NCBI RefSeq assembly: GCF_900115775.1
Contig: NZ_FOXS01000005.1
Span: forward strand, 310,001-374,000
Source of the DNA: Hymenobacter arizonensis
GTDB taxonomy: Bacteria; Bacteroidota; Bacteroidia; Cytophagales; Hymenobacteraceae
Length of the DNA stretch: 64,000 nucleotides
Reading direction: 5' to 3'
This document shows positions 43,066 through 52,340 of the stretch, piece after piece. The notes under the pieces were generated by a model. That model did not search any database. It had not been told where the DNA came from and saw only the letters and a list, made by a program, of their open reading frames with translations. Both the position numbers and the translations under genes were made by a program. Every line of letters starts with the position of its first letter. Within the stretch, counting starts at the first letter, position 1.

Positions 43066-44007
43066 TTAGGCGCCCACGTTGATGGTGAAGTTGCCGGTGC
43101 GAATCTGGCCGTCGTGGTTGAACTGTAAGAAAACACGGTACAGGCCGGGGGCTTCGAAGTTGGTGTTGAAACCGATGGCAGGGCCTTTGTCGGCCTGGTC
43201 GTTGGGGTGCACGTGCAGGTAGCGCTCGGTGTCTTCGCTGATGACCACCACGTGGCCCAGGGCGCCGAGGTAGTTGTCGAGGTTGGTCACGGGCTGGCCG
43301 CCTTTGCTGATGTTGATTTTCATGCCCAGCAGCTGGCCCACTTTCAGGGGCTTGTCGAAGGCCAGCGTGGCCTGGTAGCCGTCGCCGCTCCACTGCATCT
43401 GGTCTTTGCTGAACTTGACGGGCTTGTAGGCGGCGCCTTTCACCGTGAGGGTCTGGCGGCCGAGCTGGTGTCCGCTGCCGGCTGGCGTGTAGTCCTGAAA
43501 CAGCACGTAGTCGCCGCCTTTCGGGAAGGTGAAGGGCACGCGGTAGTTGCCTTCAGCCGTGAATTCGGGGTGCTCGTGGTGGAACTGCGAAAGGTCCTTG
43601 CTCACGATGATGAGGTGGATTTTCTTCTCGTGCACCACGGCCAGCGGCACGGGAGCGGCTTCGTTGCCGGCTTCCTGTGGGCTAAAGGCCAGCGTAGTGG
43701 CTTGTCCGGCCATGGGCTGCGCGGGCTGGGGCTCAAACTTCATCTGGTAGGTCTTGCCGTTGCTGACCTCGTCGTTGTGCACCAGCTTCATGCCGCACTT
43801 GGGGCAATCTTCGCCGTCTTTGGTGCTGGTTACTTCGGGGTGCATGGGGCAGGCGTAGGTGTGGCCGCCGGCGTGGTCGGCGAGGCCATCGGCGCCGGTT
43901 GCCATGGCAACGGTATCAGTAGCACTGCTGCTAGTGGAGTCGGAAGAGCAGCTAGCGAAGCTGAGGATGCTGGCTAGAGCCAGTGCTGAAATGGAAGTGC
44001 GGTTCAT
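43066..44007 (-). CDS. lipoprotein with heavy-metal-binding domain and beta-rich C-terminal region
   Basis: 313 aa. Lipobox LSFASCSSD; HMBD unit TYACPMHPEVTSTKDGEDCP followed by KCGMKLVH at about residues 50-76; then two beta-rich regions with a His motif (LSQFHHEHPEF) and LHVHPND near the end. Similar proteins accompany copper efflux systems in Bacteroidota. Probably a periplasmic metal buffer or chaperone. Confidence 0.85.
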   Translation of the reverse strand: MNRTSISALALASILSFASCSSDSTSSSATDTVAMATGADGLADHAGGHTYACPMHPEVTSTKDGEDCPKCGMKLVHNDEVSNGKTYQMKFEPQPAQPMAGQATTLAFSPQEAGNEAAPVPLAVVHEKKIHLIIVSKDLSQFHHEHPEFTAEGNYRVPFTFPKGGDYVLFQDYTPAGSGHQLGRQTLTVKGAAYKPVKFSKDQMQWSGDGYQATLAFDKPLKVGQLLGMKINISKGGQPVTNLDNYLGALGHVVVISEDTERYLHVHPNDQADKGPAIGFNTNFEAPGLYRVFLQFNHDGQIRTGNFTINVGA

Positions 44008-44181
44008 AAATGAATTGTGTTAGATATGCTGTCCTCGCAAGGCTGGTGGGAGTTCGGGCCTGCGGCGCTCGCCGGAACGTAATGCCCGCCGCGGCCATGC
44101 ACGCAGGGCGTTAAGCGAAACGAAAACCCGGAAAATGAGAAAGGGGAAAGGGCGGCTAAGCCGGCCCGACGGACAAACGAA

Positions 44182-44225
44182 ACGGCCCGCGCCGGGCATA
44201 GCAAAGCCATGCCGGCGCGGGCCGT
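44182..44225 (-). terminator. GC-rich hairpin terminator after the small metal-locus gene
   Basis: Arms 44182-44199 and 44209-44225 pair over 17 bases with one bulge (acggcccgcgccgggcat against atgccggcgcgggccgt). On the minus strand it is followed by ttcgttt. It lies 16 bases after the stop of the gene at 44241. Confidence 0.6.
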
Positions 44226-44240
44226 AGCGCGTCAGACCAA

Positions 44241-44729
44241 TCAAACAGTCAGCGACTGTATGAAGATGCGGATGTCGGGGATTTTGGGCTTGAGGTGCCG
44301 CGGCGGAACCAGGGCCACCGTGGCCGTGCGGTTCCATTTGCCGGCCTGGGGCCGGAACTGAAACTCAGTCGCCGCGGGCAGCAAGGCCGGAGCGGGGCTG
44401 AGGAGGTGCTTTTCAGCGGGGGTAGTTAGCGACGACAGGAGGGAAGCCGTCTTGTCGCGGCAGCAGTCGTCCGGGCCTCCTTTTTTGGAGCTGTGCTGGT
44501 GGCTGGTCTTGTTCTGGGCGGTGCTGCTCTGGTCTTTTTTGGCCGTGGCTCCGTGGCCATGGCAGCCGGCATGCGCGGGCTTCTTAGGTGCCTGCTGCGC
44601 TAGGGCCGCGTTGGTAGCCCGGGGCACTTTTAGGGTAGCGCACCAGCACTGGCCCGCCAGCACGTTGACGAAGACGACCAGGAAGGTCGACGCCAGCAAA
44701 CGGCGGAAAGGGAACAGGCTACGGAACAT
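44241..44729 (-). CDS. small exported His/Cys-rich protein of the metal locus
   Basis: 162 aa. Signal-like N-terminus (LLASTFLVVFVNVLAGQCW), then a Lys/His/Cys-rich middle (HAGCHGHGATAKKD, HQHSSKKGGPDDCC) likely to bind metal, and a C-terminal PDIRIFIQSLTV tail seen in Bacteroidota metal-locus proteins. First gene of the minus-strand metal set. Family function unknown. Confidence 0.7.
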   Translation of the reverse strand: MFRSLFPFRRLLASTFLVVFVNVLAGQCWCATLKVPRATNAALAQQAPKKPAHAGCHGHGATAKKDQSSTAQNKTSHQHSSKKGGPDDCCRDKTASLLSSLTTPAEKHLLSPAPALLPAATEFQFRPQAGKWNRTATVALVPPRHLKPKIPDIRIFIQSLTV

Positions 44730-45183
44730 GACAGGGGCTTAGCAGCTGCAAAAGTAGAGCACTCTCGCGAAAGCAGGGAAGTCTTTCCCTACTGAGAAAG
44801 GGCGCCGCAGGTTTGCCAGCGCTGGAAAGGTAACAGCAATTTGAGCTCAGAAGTTGCTTATGAATAAGCTGCTAGCGCTAAGCAGGGTGCTTTCGTAGGT
44901 GGGAGCCAAGGCAGCCTTTGATGTAATTATGCACGCTTCCGGCGCAATTTTATGCCTTGAGAATTCGAGTACGGTCCTTTCTGCGTGCTTTGGGCCGAAC
45001 TGCACCCGCCAGCCCCCATTGGCCCGAAACCGAAGAGTACAGGAGAGTTTGGGTAGTGCAGCGCGGTTTCTTGCACCTGTTCTTTCCCTGCAGCGCCTGT
45101 GCCGAATGCCGCAGAGCTAGGCAACTGCCACGTTTCGAACGGGATGCTGGAGTAGCCGGGTTATCCCCATCATTTTGCTCGCT
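44730..45183. other. intergenic region between metal and rhamnose loci
   Basis: 454 bases with promoters for divergent units. Just before the GH105 ATG is tcattttgc, close to the -7 consensus (TAnnTTTG), ending 6-9 bases upstream. No supported small gene; short frames on both strands show no family features. Confidence 0.45.
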
Positions 45184-46317
45184 ATGTTGAAAACTGTGTT
45201 AAAAGCCGGCCTCTGCGCCCTAATGCTGCTGCCCGCGCTGAGTGGGCAGGCGCAAAAGCTGCCCAAGAAAAAGACCGTGCTCAAGGCCATGACCCGGACC
45301 AACGACTACTTCATGAAGAAGTGGCCCGACACCGGCAAAGAAATCGTGACCAACAAAACCCGCCCCAGCCACATCTGGACCCGCGGCGTGTACTACGAAG
45401 GCCTAATGGCCCTCTACCAGACTGATAAGCAGAAGCGCTACTACGACTATGCCGTGGACTGGGGCGAGAAGCACCAGTGGGGCATCCGCGGGGGCGCCAC
45501 CAACCGCAACGCCGATGACCAGTGCGCCGGCCAAACCTACCTTGACCTCTACCAAATCGACCCCAAGCCGGAGCGCCTGCGCGAAATCAAAGCCAGCATC
45601 GACAACATGGTGCAGAGCGACAAGGTGGACGACTGGAACTGGATAGACGCCCTGCAAATGGCCATGCCAGTCTTCGCCAAACTGGGCGTAATGACCAAGG
45701 ACACGGCCTACTACGGCAAGATGTACCGCATCTATAACTACGCAAAAACCAAGCACGGCACCAACGGCCTCTACAACCCGGAAGACAAGCTCTGGTGGCG
45801 CGACAAAGACTTTGTACCCCCCTACAAAGAGCCCAACGGCGAAGACTGCTACTGGAGCCGCGGCAACGGCTGGGTGGTAGCCGCCCTGGTGCGAGTGCTC
45901 GACATCATGCCCAAAGACGCCCCGCACCGCGCCGAATACGAGCAGATGTACATGGCCATGATACAGGCTCTGCCTGCACTGCAGCGCCCCGATGGCTACT
46001 GGAACGTGAGCCTGCACGACCCCACCAACTTCGGCGGTAAAGAGCTCAGCGGCACCGCCCTGTTTGTGTATGGCATGGCCTGGGGCCTCAACAATGGCCT
46101 GCTCGACAAGAAGCAGTACGAGCCCATCATCGCCAAAGCCTGGAAGGCCATGGTAGACGAAGGCGTGCAGCGCGACGGCTCGCTGGCCTACGTGCAAGGC
46201 ACTGGCAAAGAGCCGAAAGACGGTCAGCCAGTGAATCTGACTTCCCGGCCCGACTTTGAGGATTATGGATTGGGCTGCTTCCTGCTGGCGGGGAGTGAGA
46301 TGTATAAGTTGAAATAG
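45184..46317 (+). CDS. GH105 unsaturated rhamnogalacturonyl hydrolase
   Basis: 377 aa. Signal peptide (LKAGLCALMLLPALSGQAQ), then an alpha/alpha-barrel with WTRGVYYEGLMALYQ, DDQCAGQTYLDLYQ (catalytic Asp region), DGYWNVSLHDPTNFGGKELS and GTALFVYGMAWGLNNGLL, typical of YteR/YesR. It removes the unsaturated uronic acid from lyase products of rhamnogalacturonan, leaving rhamnose-containing sugars. Periplasmic. Followed by a repeat and a GH106 gene. Confidence 0.9.
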   Translation: MLKTVLKAGLCALMLLPALSGQAQKLPKKKTVLKAMTRTNDYFMKKWPDTGKEIVTNKTRPSHIWTRGVYYEGLMALYQTDKQKRYYDYAVDWGEKHQWGIRGGATNRNADDQCAGQTYLDLYQIDPKPERLREIKASIDNMVQSDKVDDWNWIDALQMAMPVFAKLGVMTKDTAYYGKMYRIYNYAKTKHGTNGLYNPEDKLWWRDKDFVPPYKEPNGEDCYWSRGNGWVVAALVRVLDIMPKDAPHRAEYEQMYMAMIQALPALQRPDGYWNVSLHDPTNFGGKELSGTALFVYGMAWGLNNGLLDKKQYEPIIAKAWKAMVDEGVQRDGSLAYVQGTGKEPKDGQPVNLTSRPDFEDYGLGCFLLAGSEMYKLK

Positions 46318-46353
46318 CTGGAAGCCGGCGCAGCCAAGCTTCTTTCGCGTGGA

Positions 46354-46475
46354 ACCTCACCCCCGGCCCCTCTCCCGCGGAGAGGGGAGCCTGACGATTA
46401 AATAAACAGCCTTATTATCCTTTACCCGCGCCGCCGTGGCTCCCCTCTCCGCGGGAGAGGGGCCGGGGGTGAGGT
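46354..46475. repeat. family B palindrome, perfect 38-bp arms
   Basis: Arms 46354-46391 and 46438-46475 are exact reverse complements around a 46-base AT-rich spacer. It lies between GH105 and GH106; the sequence cgcgtgga just before the left arm matches the family A end seen at 53.15 kb. Confidence 0.92.
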
Positions 46476-46494
46476 TTCCCGACTTCGCACTCCC

Positions 46495-49353
46495 ATGAAA
46501 CGACCTTTCGCCCTCCTTCTCCTAGCTGCTCTCAGCCTGGCATCCGCCCAGGCCCAAGCCCAGGCGCCCCAATGGCCCGCCATCACCCAGCAAAACAAGC
46601 CCTGGACGCGCTGGTGGTGGCAGGGCAGTGCCGTGAACAAAGCCGACCTGACCCACCTGCTGACGCAGTACCAGCAGGCGGGCCTGGGCGGCATGGAAAT
46701 CACGACCATCTATGGCGTCAAAGGGGCCGAAAGCCAGTTCATCGATTTCCTCTCGCCAAAGTGGATGGACATGCTTACGCACACCCTCACCGAGGCCGGC
46801 CGGCTGGGCCTGGGCATTGATGTAGCGCAGGCGTCAGGCTGGCCCTTCGGCGGGCCGTGGGTAACGCCCGCCGACGCCTCGAAGTACGTGACCTACACCA
46901 CCTATTTGGTGAAAGGCGGTGAGAGCCTGAAAGAGCCCGTGAGCTTCATGCAGAAGCCCATTATCAACGCCATCGGCCGCAAGGTGGACCTCAAGCAGCT
47001 CTCTGACCCGATTGCGACCAACAAGAACCTGCAAAGCCTGGCCCTGGACCAGGTGCGCTACGAGAAGCCTCTGCCCCTGCAAGCCCTGATAGCTTATTCC
47101 GAGAAAGGCCAAACTGTGGACCTGACCAGCAAAGTAGGAGCCGACGGCAAGCTGAGCTGGACCGCTCCCGCGGGTACCTGGACGCTCTACGCGCTGTTTC
47201 AGGGCGGGCACGGCAAGCAGGTGGAGCGAGCCGGCCCTGGCGGCGAGGGCGACGTTATCGACCACTTCTCCAAAACGGCCACCGATAACTACCTGGCGTA
47301 CTTCGACAAGGCGTTCAAGGGTTATAATGTGAAGCCCATCCGCGCGTTTTTCAACGACTCCTACGAAGTAGACGACGCGCAGGGCGAAGCCAACTGGACG
47401 CCCCAGATGTTTGCCGAGTTCCAGAAGCGGCGCGGCTACGACCTGCGTCAGCACCTGCCCGCCCTGTTTGGCAAAGCTGCCGACGACGAGAACAAGCGCG
47501 TGCTCACCGACTATCGCGAAACCATTTCGGAGTTGCTGCTCGAAAACTACACCAAGACCTGGGGTGCCTGGGCCAAAACCCACGACGCCCTGATTCGCAA
47601 TCAGGCCCACGGCTCGCCGGCCAACATCCTGGATTTGTACGCCGCCACCGACATCCCCGAAACGGAAGGGGAAGACCTCACCCGCATCAAGTTTGCGTCG
47701 TCGGCCGCGCACGTCACCGGCAAACCCCTGACGGCGGCCGAAACCGCCACTTGGGAAAACGACCATTTTCTGTCTTCGCTGAGTGATGTTAAGAAGGCGC
47801 TGGACCGCATGCTGCTCGGCGGGGTCAACCACACGTTTTACCACGGCACGGCCTACTCGCCGCAGGCCGCCAAGTGGCCCGGCTGGCAGTTCTACGCCGC
47901 CGTGGAGTTCAACCCCCAGAATCCTTTCTGGACGGATTTTGGCAAGCTGAACCAGTACGCGGCCCGGTGCCAGTCGTTCATGCAGGCTGGCCAGCCCAGC
48001 AGCGACGTGCTGCTCTACCTGCCCACCGCCGACGCCTACACCCGCCCCGGCAAGGTGCTGCTGCAGCACTTCGACGGCATCGAGCACGGCTTCAAGGGCA
48101 TGCCCATTGCGGCCACCAGCGAAATGCTGCTCGCCAAAGGCTACGGCTACGATTTCATCTCCGACAAACAGGTGCAGCAGGTGAAGGCCACCGGCAAAAC
48201 CCTCACCACCAGCGGCGGCGCTGTGTACCAAACCCTACTGGTGCCCGAAGCCCACCTCATGCCCCTGCCCACCCTGGAGCAGCTGCTGAAGCTGGCGCAA
48301 AGCGGCGCTACCATCGTGCTGCACAACCAGGCGCCCGACGATGTGCCCGGACTCGGTAACCTGGCTACCCGCCGCGCGGCTTTTAAAAAGCTGATGGCGC
48401 AGGTGAAGTTTGCTGCCACCAAACAGGCCGGGGTGCAGCAAGCCACCATGGGCAAAGGCCGCCTGCTGCTCGGCTCCGATGTAAGCCAGCTGCTGGCCCA
48501 GGCCGGCGTGAAGCGCGAAAGCCTGGTGGATAACAGCCTGCAGTTCACGCGCCGCCGCCACGCCAAGGGGCACTACTACTTCCTGGCCAACTGGGGCGAA
48601 AAGCCCATGAAAGGCTGGGTGCCCCTGCAAACGGCGACCAAGTCGGTGGCCCTCTACAACCCCATGACCGAGCAAACCGGCATGGCTTCGGTGCGCACCT
48701 CGGCCCAAGGCACGCCCGAAGTGTACCTGCAACTGGCGCCCGGCGAAACCTGCATTCTCGACACCAACGAGGGCGCCATTGCCGGGCCCGCCTACACCTA
48801 CCTGAACCCCGTGGCGGCGCCCCAGCCGCTGGCTGGCCCCTGGGAGCTGGCCTTCGTGTCGGGCGGCCCGGAGCTGCCCGCCAAGCTGCAAACCCGCGAG
48901 CTGGCCTCCTGGACCAAGCTGGCCGGCGAGGCCGGCAAGAAGTTCTCGGGCACGGCCACCTACACCACCACCTTCGCCATGCCCCAGGGCACCGGCGAGG
49001 GCTGGCTACTCGACCTCGGCCGGGTGGGGCAAAGCGCCCGCGTGCAGGTCAATGGCCAGCCCGTGGCCACGCTCATCGGCCCGGTCTACCAGGTGTTTCT
49101 GCTCAAGTCCCGGCTGCGGCCCACCAATACCCTCACCGTGACGGTGAGCAACCTGATGGCCAACCGCATTGCCGACATGGACCGGAAAAAGGAGGAGTGG
49201 AAGATTTTCTACAACACCAACATGAACGCCAAGCTCAAGGAAAACCGCGGCGCCGACGGCCTCTTCTCAGCCGAGAAGTGGGAACCCCAGGATTCCGGCC
49301 TCATGGGTCCGGTCACGCTCACGCCCGCTTCCCTGGGGGCACCTGTTCAATAA
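46495..49353 (+). CDS. GH106 family alpha-L-rhamnosidase
   Basis: 952 aa. Signal peptide (FALLLLAALSLASAQAQAQ), then WPAITQQNKPWTRWWWQGSA, GGMEITTIYGVKG and LGIDVAQASGWPFGGPWV, the N-terminal hallmarks of GH106. A beta-sandwich region near the C-terminus (ATYTTTFAMPQGTGEGWLLD; LGRVGQSARVQVNGQPVA) suits a carbohydrate-binding fold. It releases rhamnose from polysaccharide or oligosaccharides in the periplasm. Confidence 0.9.
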   Translation: MKRPFALLLLAALSLASAQAQAQAPQWPAITQQNKPWTRWWWQGSAVNKADLTHLLTQYQQAGLGGMEITTIYGVKGAESQFIDFLSPKWMDMLTHTLTEAGRLGLGIDVAQASGWPFGGPWVTPADASKYVTYTTYLVKGGESLKEPVSFMQKPIINAIGRKVDLKQLSDPIATNKNLQSLALDQVRYEKPLPLQALIAYSEKGQTVDLTSKVGADGKLSWTAPAGTWTLYALFQGGHGKQVERAGPGGEGDVIDHFSKTATDNYLAYFDKAFKGYNVKPIRAFFNDSYEVDDAQGEANWTPQMFAEFQKRRGYDLRQHLPALFGKAADDENKRVLTDYRETISELLLENYTKTWGAWAKTHDALIRNQAHGSPANILDLYAATDIPETEGEDLTRIKFASSAAHVTGKPLTAAETATWENDHFLSSLSDVKKALDRMLLGGVNHTFYHGTAYSPQAAKWPGWQFYAAVEFNPQNPFWTDFGKLNQYAARCQSFMQAGQPSSDVLLYLPTADAYTRPGKVLLQHFDGIEHGFKGMPIAATSEMLLAKGYGYDFISDKQVQQVKATGKTLTTSGGAVYQTLLVPEAHLMPLPTLEQLLKLAQSGATIVLHNQAPDDVPGLGNLATRRAAFKKLMAQVKFAATKQAGVQQATMGKGRLLLGSDVSQLLAQAGVKRESLVDNSLQFTRRRHAKGHYYFLANWGEKPMKGWVPLQTATKSVALYNPMTEQTGMASVRTSAQGTPEVYLQLAPGETCILDTNEGAIAGPAYTYLNPVAAPQPLAGPWELAFVSGGPELPAKLQTRELASWTKLAGEAGKKFSGTATYTTTFAMPQGTGEGWLLDLGRVGQSARVQVNGQPVATLIGPVYQVFLLKSRLRPTNTLTVTVSNLMANRIADMDRKKEEWKIFYNTNMNAKLKENRGADGLFSAEKWEPQDSGLMGPVTLTPASLGAPVQ

Positions 49354-49361
49354 CGAAGACG

Positions 49362-49676
49362 ATGGAAGAAATAGCCTTCACCATGAAGCTCAAGCCCGGC
49401 GTGGCCGCGGAATACCAGCGCCGCCACACCGAAATCTGGCCCGAGCTAACGGCCGCCCTGCAGCAGGCGGGCATCCGCGACTACTCCATTTACCTCGATG
49501 CCGCCAGCGGCGTGCTGTTTGCGGTGCAGAAGCGTACCGAAGACCACACCACGGCCGAGCTGCCAAGCACCGAAATTATGAAGCGCTGGTGGGCCTACAT
49601 GGCTGATTTGATGGACACCAACCCCGACCATTCGCCGGTGGTGCAGCCGCTACAGCGCGTGTTCCACATGGACTGA
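49362..49676 (+). CDS. rhaM: L-rhamnose mutarotase
   Basis: 104 aa, the usual length. FTMKLKPGVAAEYQRRHTEI with WPEL, the YSIYLD strand, and KRWWAYMADLMDTNPDHSP match RhaM/RhaU, which interconverts alpha and beta L-rhamnose. ATG 49362 lies 8 bases after the GH106 stop, so the two are co-transcribed. Confidence 0.92.
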   Translation: MEEIAFTMKLKPGVAAEYQRRHTEIWPELTAALQQAGIRDYSIYLDAASGVLFAVQKRTEDHTTAELPSTEIMKRWWAYMADLMDTNPDHSPVVQPLQRVFHMD

Positions 49677-50087
49677 GCGCGGTTAGAAAAAAAGTTAAGA
49701 ATTCTTGGCCGATAGCAGGAGGGTGCGGGAGGGTTTCCGCTAGTAGAAAGAGCAGATTTGTATTGTGAGTGATGAATACAACCTGACTGATGCGTAGCAG
49801 GATGGAAAAAGATTGGGTGGGAGTCCTCTTTCATCTATTTCTGCCGCGCATCATGTCAGAGTTGTCACTTTCTTCTCCTTTTTGAATCCAGCAATTGCAT
49901 GCTCGCACCATGCTAATAGAAGAGAAACTATTGTATATAGTGGCCTTCTCATCAGCAACCTACGAGTGCAACAACAGCTTGGCCTAAGACTTTAACCGCG
50001 CCACGGTCTGTAACACGAAAACGTGAACATCACCGTCTAGAACCAGTAACTGATGGCCGTGCAAAACAGCCAGAACATGAAATTTTA

Positions 50088-50139
50088 AACTTTATGGACA
50101 TAAAGTTGAAGAGGCGGCTTCCCTTGGGGGCCGCTTCTT
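50088..50139 (+). terminator. tandem hairpins, terminator-like (possible end of a small RNA)
   Basis: A perfect 8-bp stem (aactttat, loop ggac, ataaagtt; 50088-50107) is followed directly by a GC-rich stem (aagaggcggc with gccgcttctt; 50109-50118 and 50130-50139) and a short T-rich tail. No gene ends close upstream on this strand. Confidence 0.45.
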
Positions 50140-50165
50140 TTGTGTTTGGGCCTGTCGGTTCATAT

Positions 50166-50248
50166 GTCATACTGAGCTTGCGAAGCATCTTATCAGGGCT
50201 GAACGATTCGTTGTGGCGTGAAAAGATGCTTCGCAAGCTCAGCATGAC
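50166..50248. repeat. family A palindrome variant
   Basis: Arms 50166-50191 and 50223-50248 (gtcatactgagcttgcgaag... and complement) pair with one mismatch around a 31-base spacer. Confidence 0.85.
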
Positions 50249-50373
50249 AGATGATTGGAATACTACAACGTTTCTCAGGTCAACCTACGGGCCGCCTTTC
50301 GTAGCGCGGACTTTGTAGTTCGCGCTACTGAACACGCTGTACACCTTCTTGGAACCGCAGTAAACTATCTGTG

Positions 50374-50943
50374 TCAATACAGAAGCACGACCAAGCTCCG
50401 CGCCCCATGCGCCCCAATTACCAGCGACTGCTCAATATCGGCCGTTTTGGAAGGGCCTGCCACAAACTTGCCATAGCCGCCCATGCTGGGCAACTGGGCG
50501 TAGGCTTGGTGCATGGTGGCCACAATGCGCCGGTGGTCGAGCACGAGCACGAGGTGCTGGGTAATGGTGGGCAGTGCCCGGTGGAGCATGTTGGCTTCTG
50601 GCAGCCAGATGGCGCCGTTTTCGGCCACGCCTATTTCGCAGGTCAGCACGGCCAGGTCGATGTCGGCTAAGATGTCGTTGGGTGTGAGGGCATCAACCGG
50701 TATGGCGGCCGGGAATAGGGGAGAGGCCGTGTTGCGGGCATCCGGGAAAATCTGCTGCAGGGTTGGACCGAGCTGCGCCAAGCCATCGAGCCAGACCACC
50801 GTGCCGCCGATGCTGGTGAGCACGGCCGTAAACCGTTCGGGCGTGGCCTCGCCGCCGAAGTCAGGGACGGTGGGCAGCAGCGTTTCGGCAGGCTTGTTGG
50901 CCTGGGTAGCGGCTAGAATGCGGTCGCGCGAAGAAGTGCTCAT
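50374..50943 (-). CDS. lutC: L-lactate utilisation protein LutC (LUD domain)
   Basis: 189 aa LUD-domain protein: FTAVLTSIGGTVVWLDGLAQ, then VLTCEIGVAENGAIWLPEAN and LVLVLDHRRIVATMHQAYAQ. LutC is the third subunit of the LutABC complex that oxidises L-lactate to pyruvate. ATG 50943 overlaps the lutB stop by four bases, giving translational coupling. Confidence 0.9.
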   Translation of the reverse strand: MSTSSRDRILAATQANKPAETLLPTVPDFGGEATPERFTAVLTSIGGTVVWLDGLAQLGPTLQQIFPDARNTASPLFPAAIPVDALTPNDILADIDLAVLTCEIGVAENGAIWLPEANMLHRALPTITQHLVLVLDHRRIVATMHQAYAQLPSMGGYGKFVAGPSKTADIEQSLVIGAHGARSLVVLLY

Positions 50944-52340
50944 GCCGTAACCTTGGGTTGCGCTGGCTGCTGAATCTGCTGCGGCTGCTGTTGGTACCAT
51001 TCGCGGAAGCTTTGTTTGGGGGGCTCGGGCAGCTCGCGGGCCACGGCCCAGGCATTGAACGCGTTGGCGTGGGTGAGGCCGTGCGGCAGCAGGCGCAGGG
51101 CCTTGCGGGCAAACTGTCCGCTGAGGGCAAAGGCCTTGGGGCTGGCCAGCAGGCGGCCCATGAACTTCATGCTCCACTTTTTAGAAGCGGGTATTTCATC
51201 AGCCTCGCCCAGCACCTGCCGCCACTTGTAGAGCTGGGTGTGAATGTCAATCTTCACCGGGCACACATCGGTGCAGGAGCCGCAGAGCGTGCTGGCAAAT
51301 GGCAGCGAGCTATGCTTCTTCATGTCGATGTTGGGCGAGAGAATGGCCCCGATGGGGCCCGGCACCGTGAAGTCGTAGCTGTGGCCGCCGCTGCGCCGGT
51401 ACACCGGGCAGGTGTTCATGCAGGCCCCGCAGCGGATGCACTTGAGCGAAGCCCGAAAATCGGGCCGGCCCAGCTGTTGGGTCCGCCCGTTATCCACGAT
51501 GACGATGTGCATTTCCCGGCCCGGCGCGGGTTTGGTGAAGTGCGACGTGTAAGTAGTGACCGGCTGCCCGGTAGCGCTACGGGCCAGCAGCCGCGTAAAC
51601 ACGCCGAGGTCCGACAGTCGCGGAATCAGCTTTTCGATGCCCATCGCCGCGATGTGCACTTTGGCTAGATTCACGCCGAGGTCGGCGTTGCCTTCGTTCG
51701 TGCACACCACCACGGCCCCGGTTTCGGCCACCGCGAAGTTGACGCCCGAAATGGCCACCTGTCCGGCCAGAAACTTGGCGCGCAGGTGCTGGCGGGCCGC
51801 CTCGGTAAGGCGCTGCGGGTCACTTTCGCCCTTTTCGGTGCCGAGGTGCGTGTGAAACGTGTCGCCTACGTCTTCCTTTTTCAGGTGAATGGCCGGCAGC
51901 ACAATGTGGCTCGGAGCCTCGTCGCGAAACTGAATGATGCGCTCACCCAAATCAGTATCGACCACCTCAATGCCGTGCTTGATGAGGTAGGGGTTGAGGT
52001 GGCATTCCTCGGTAAGCATGGACTTGCTTTTGACCACCCGCGTGGCGCCCTGCTGGCGCACTATTTCCAGGATAATGGCGTTGTGCTCGGCCGCGTCGGC
52101 AGCCCAGTGCACGTGCACGCCGTTGGCCAGCGCGGCGGCTTCAAACTCCTGCAAATAGAGGTCGAGCCGACTGAGGGTGTGGTCTTTGATTTGGGAAGCC
52201 AGCTCGCGCAGCTCTTGAAACTCGGGTACGGCGTACACGGCGCGGTCCCGCTTTTCGCGCACAAACCAAAGGGTTTCGTCGTGCCAGGTGGTGCGGTCGG
52301 CATCCAGCAAAAACTTATCGGCGCGGATGGCGTGGTTCAT
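50940..52340 (-). CDS. lutB: L-lactate utilisation iron-sulfur protein LutB
   Basis: 466 aa. N-terminal LUD domain (KSKSMLTEECHLNPYLIKHG; GVNFAVAETGAVVVCTNEGN), then two 4Fe-4S motifs CIRCGACMNTCPVYRR and CGSCTDVCPVKI, and a Gln/Pro-rich end. Electron-transfer subunit of LutABC. Overlaps lutA by four bases upstream and lutC by four downstream. Confidence 0.93.
   Translation of the reverse strand: MNHAIRADKFLLDADRTTWHDETLWFVREKRDRAVYAVPEFQELRELASQIKDHTLSRLDLYLQEFEAAALANGVHVHWAADAAEHNAIILEIVRQQGATRVVKSKSMLTEECHLNPYLIKHGIEVVDTDLGERIIQFRDEAPSHIVLPAIHLKKEDVGDTFHTHLGTEKGESDPQRLTEAARQHLRAKFLAGQVAISGVNFAVAETGAVVVCTNEGNADLGVNLAKVHIAAMGIEKLIPRLSDLGVFTRLLARSATGQPVTTYTSHFTKPAPGREMHIVIVDNGRTQQLGRPDFRASLKCIRCGACMNTCPVYRRSGGHSYDFTVPGPIGAILSPNIDMKKHSSLPFASTLCGSCTDVCPVKIDIHTQLYKWRQVLGEADEIPASKKWSMKFMGRLLASPKAFALSGQFARKALRLLPHGLTHANAFNAWAVARELPEPPKQSFREWYQQQPQQIQQPAQPKVTA

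Larger units (their letters stand above)
49677..50373. other. gene-free stretch between rhaM and lutC
   Basis: 697 bases with no supported gene. It holds two small hairpins at 50088-50139 and a family A palindrome at 50166-50248, both listed separately. The first 350 bases are AT-rich and featureless. Confidence 0.5.

Noticed and set aside
44957..45190. 77-codon + strand frame before the GH105 gene
   Set aside because: Overlaps the promoter region and the start of GH105; Arg-rich product without features.
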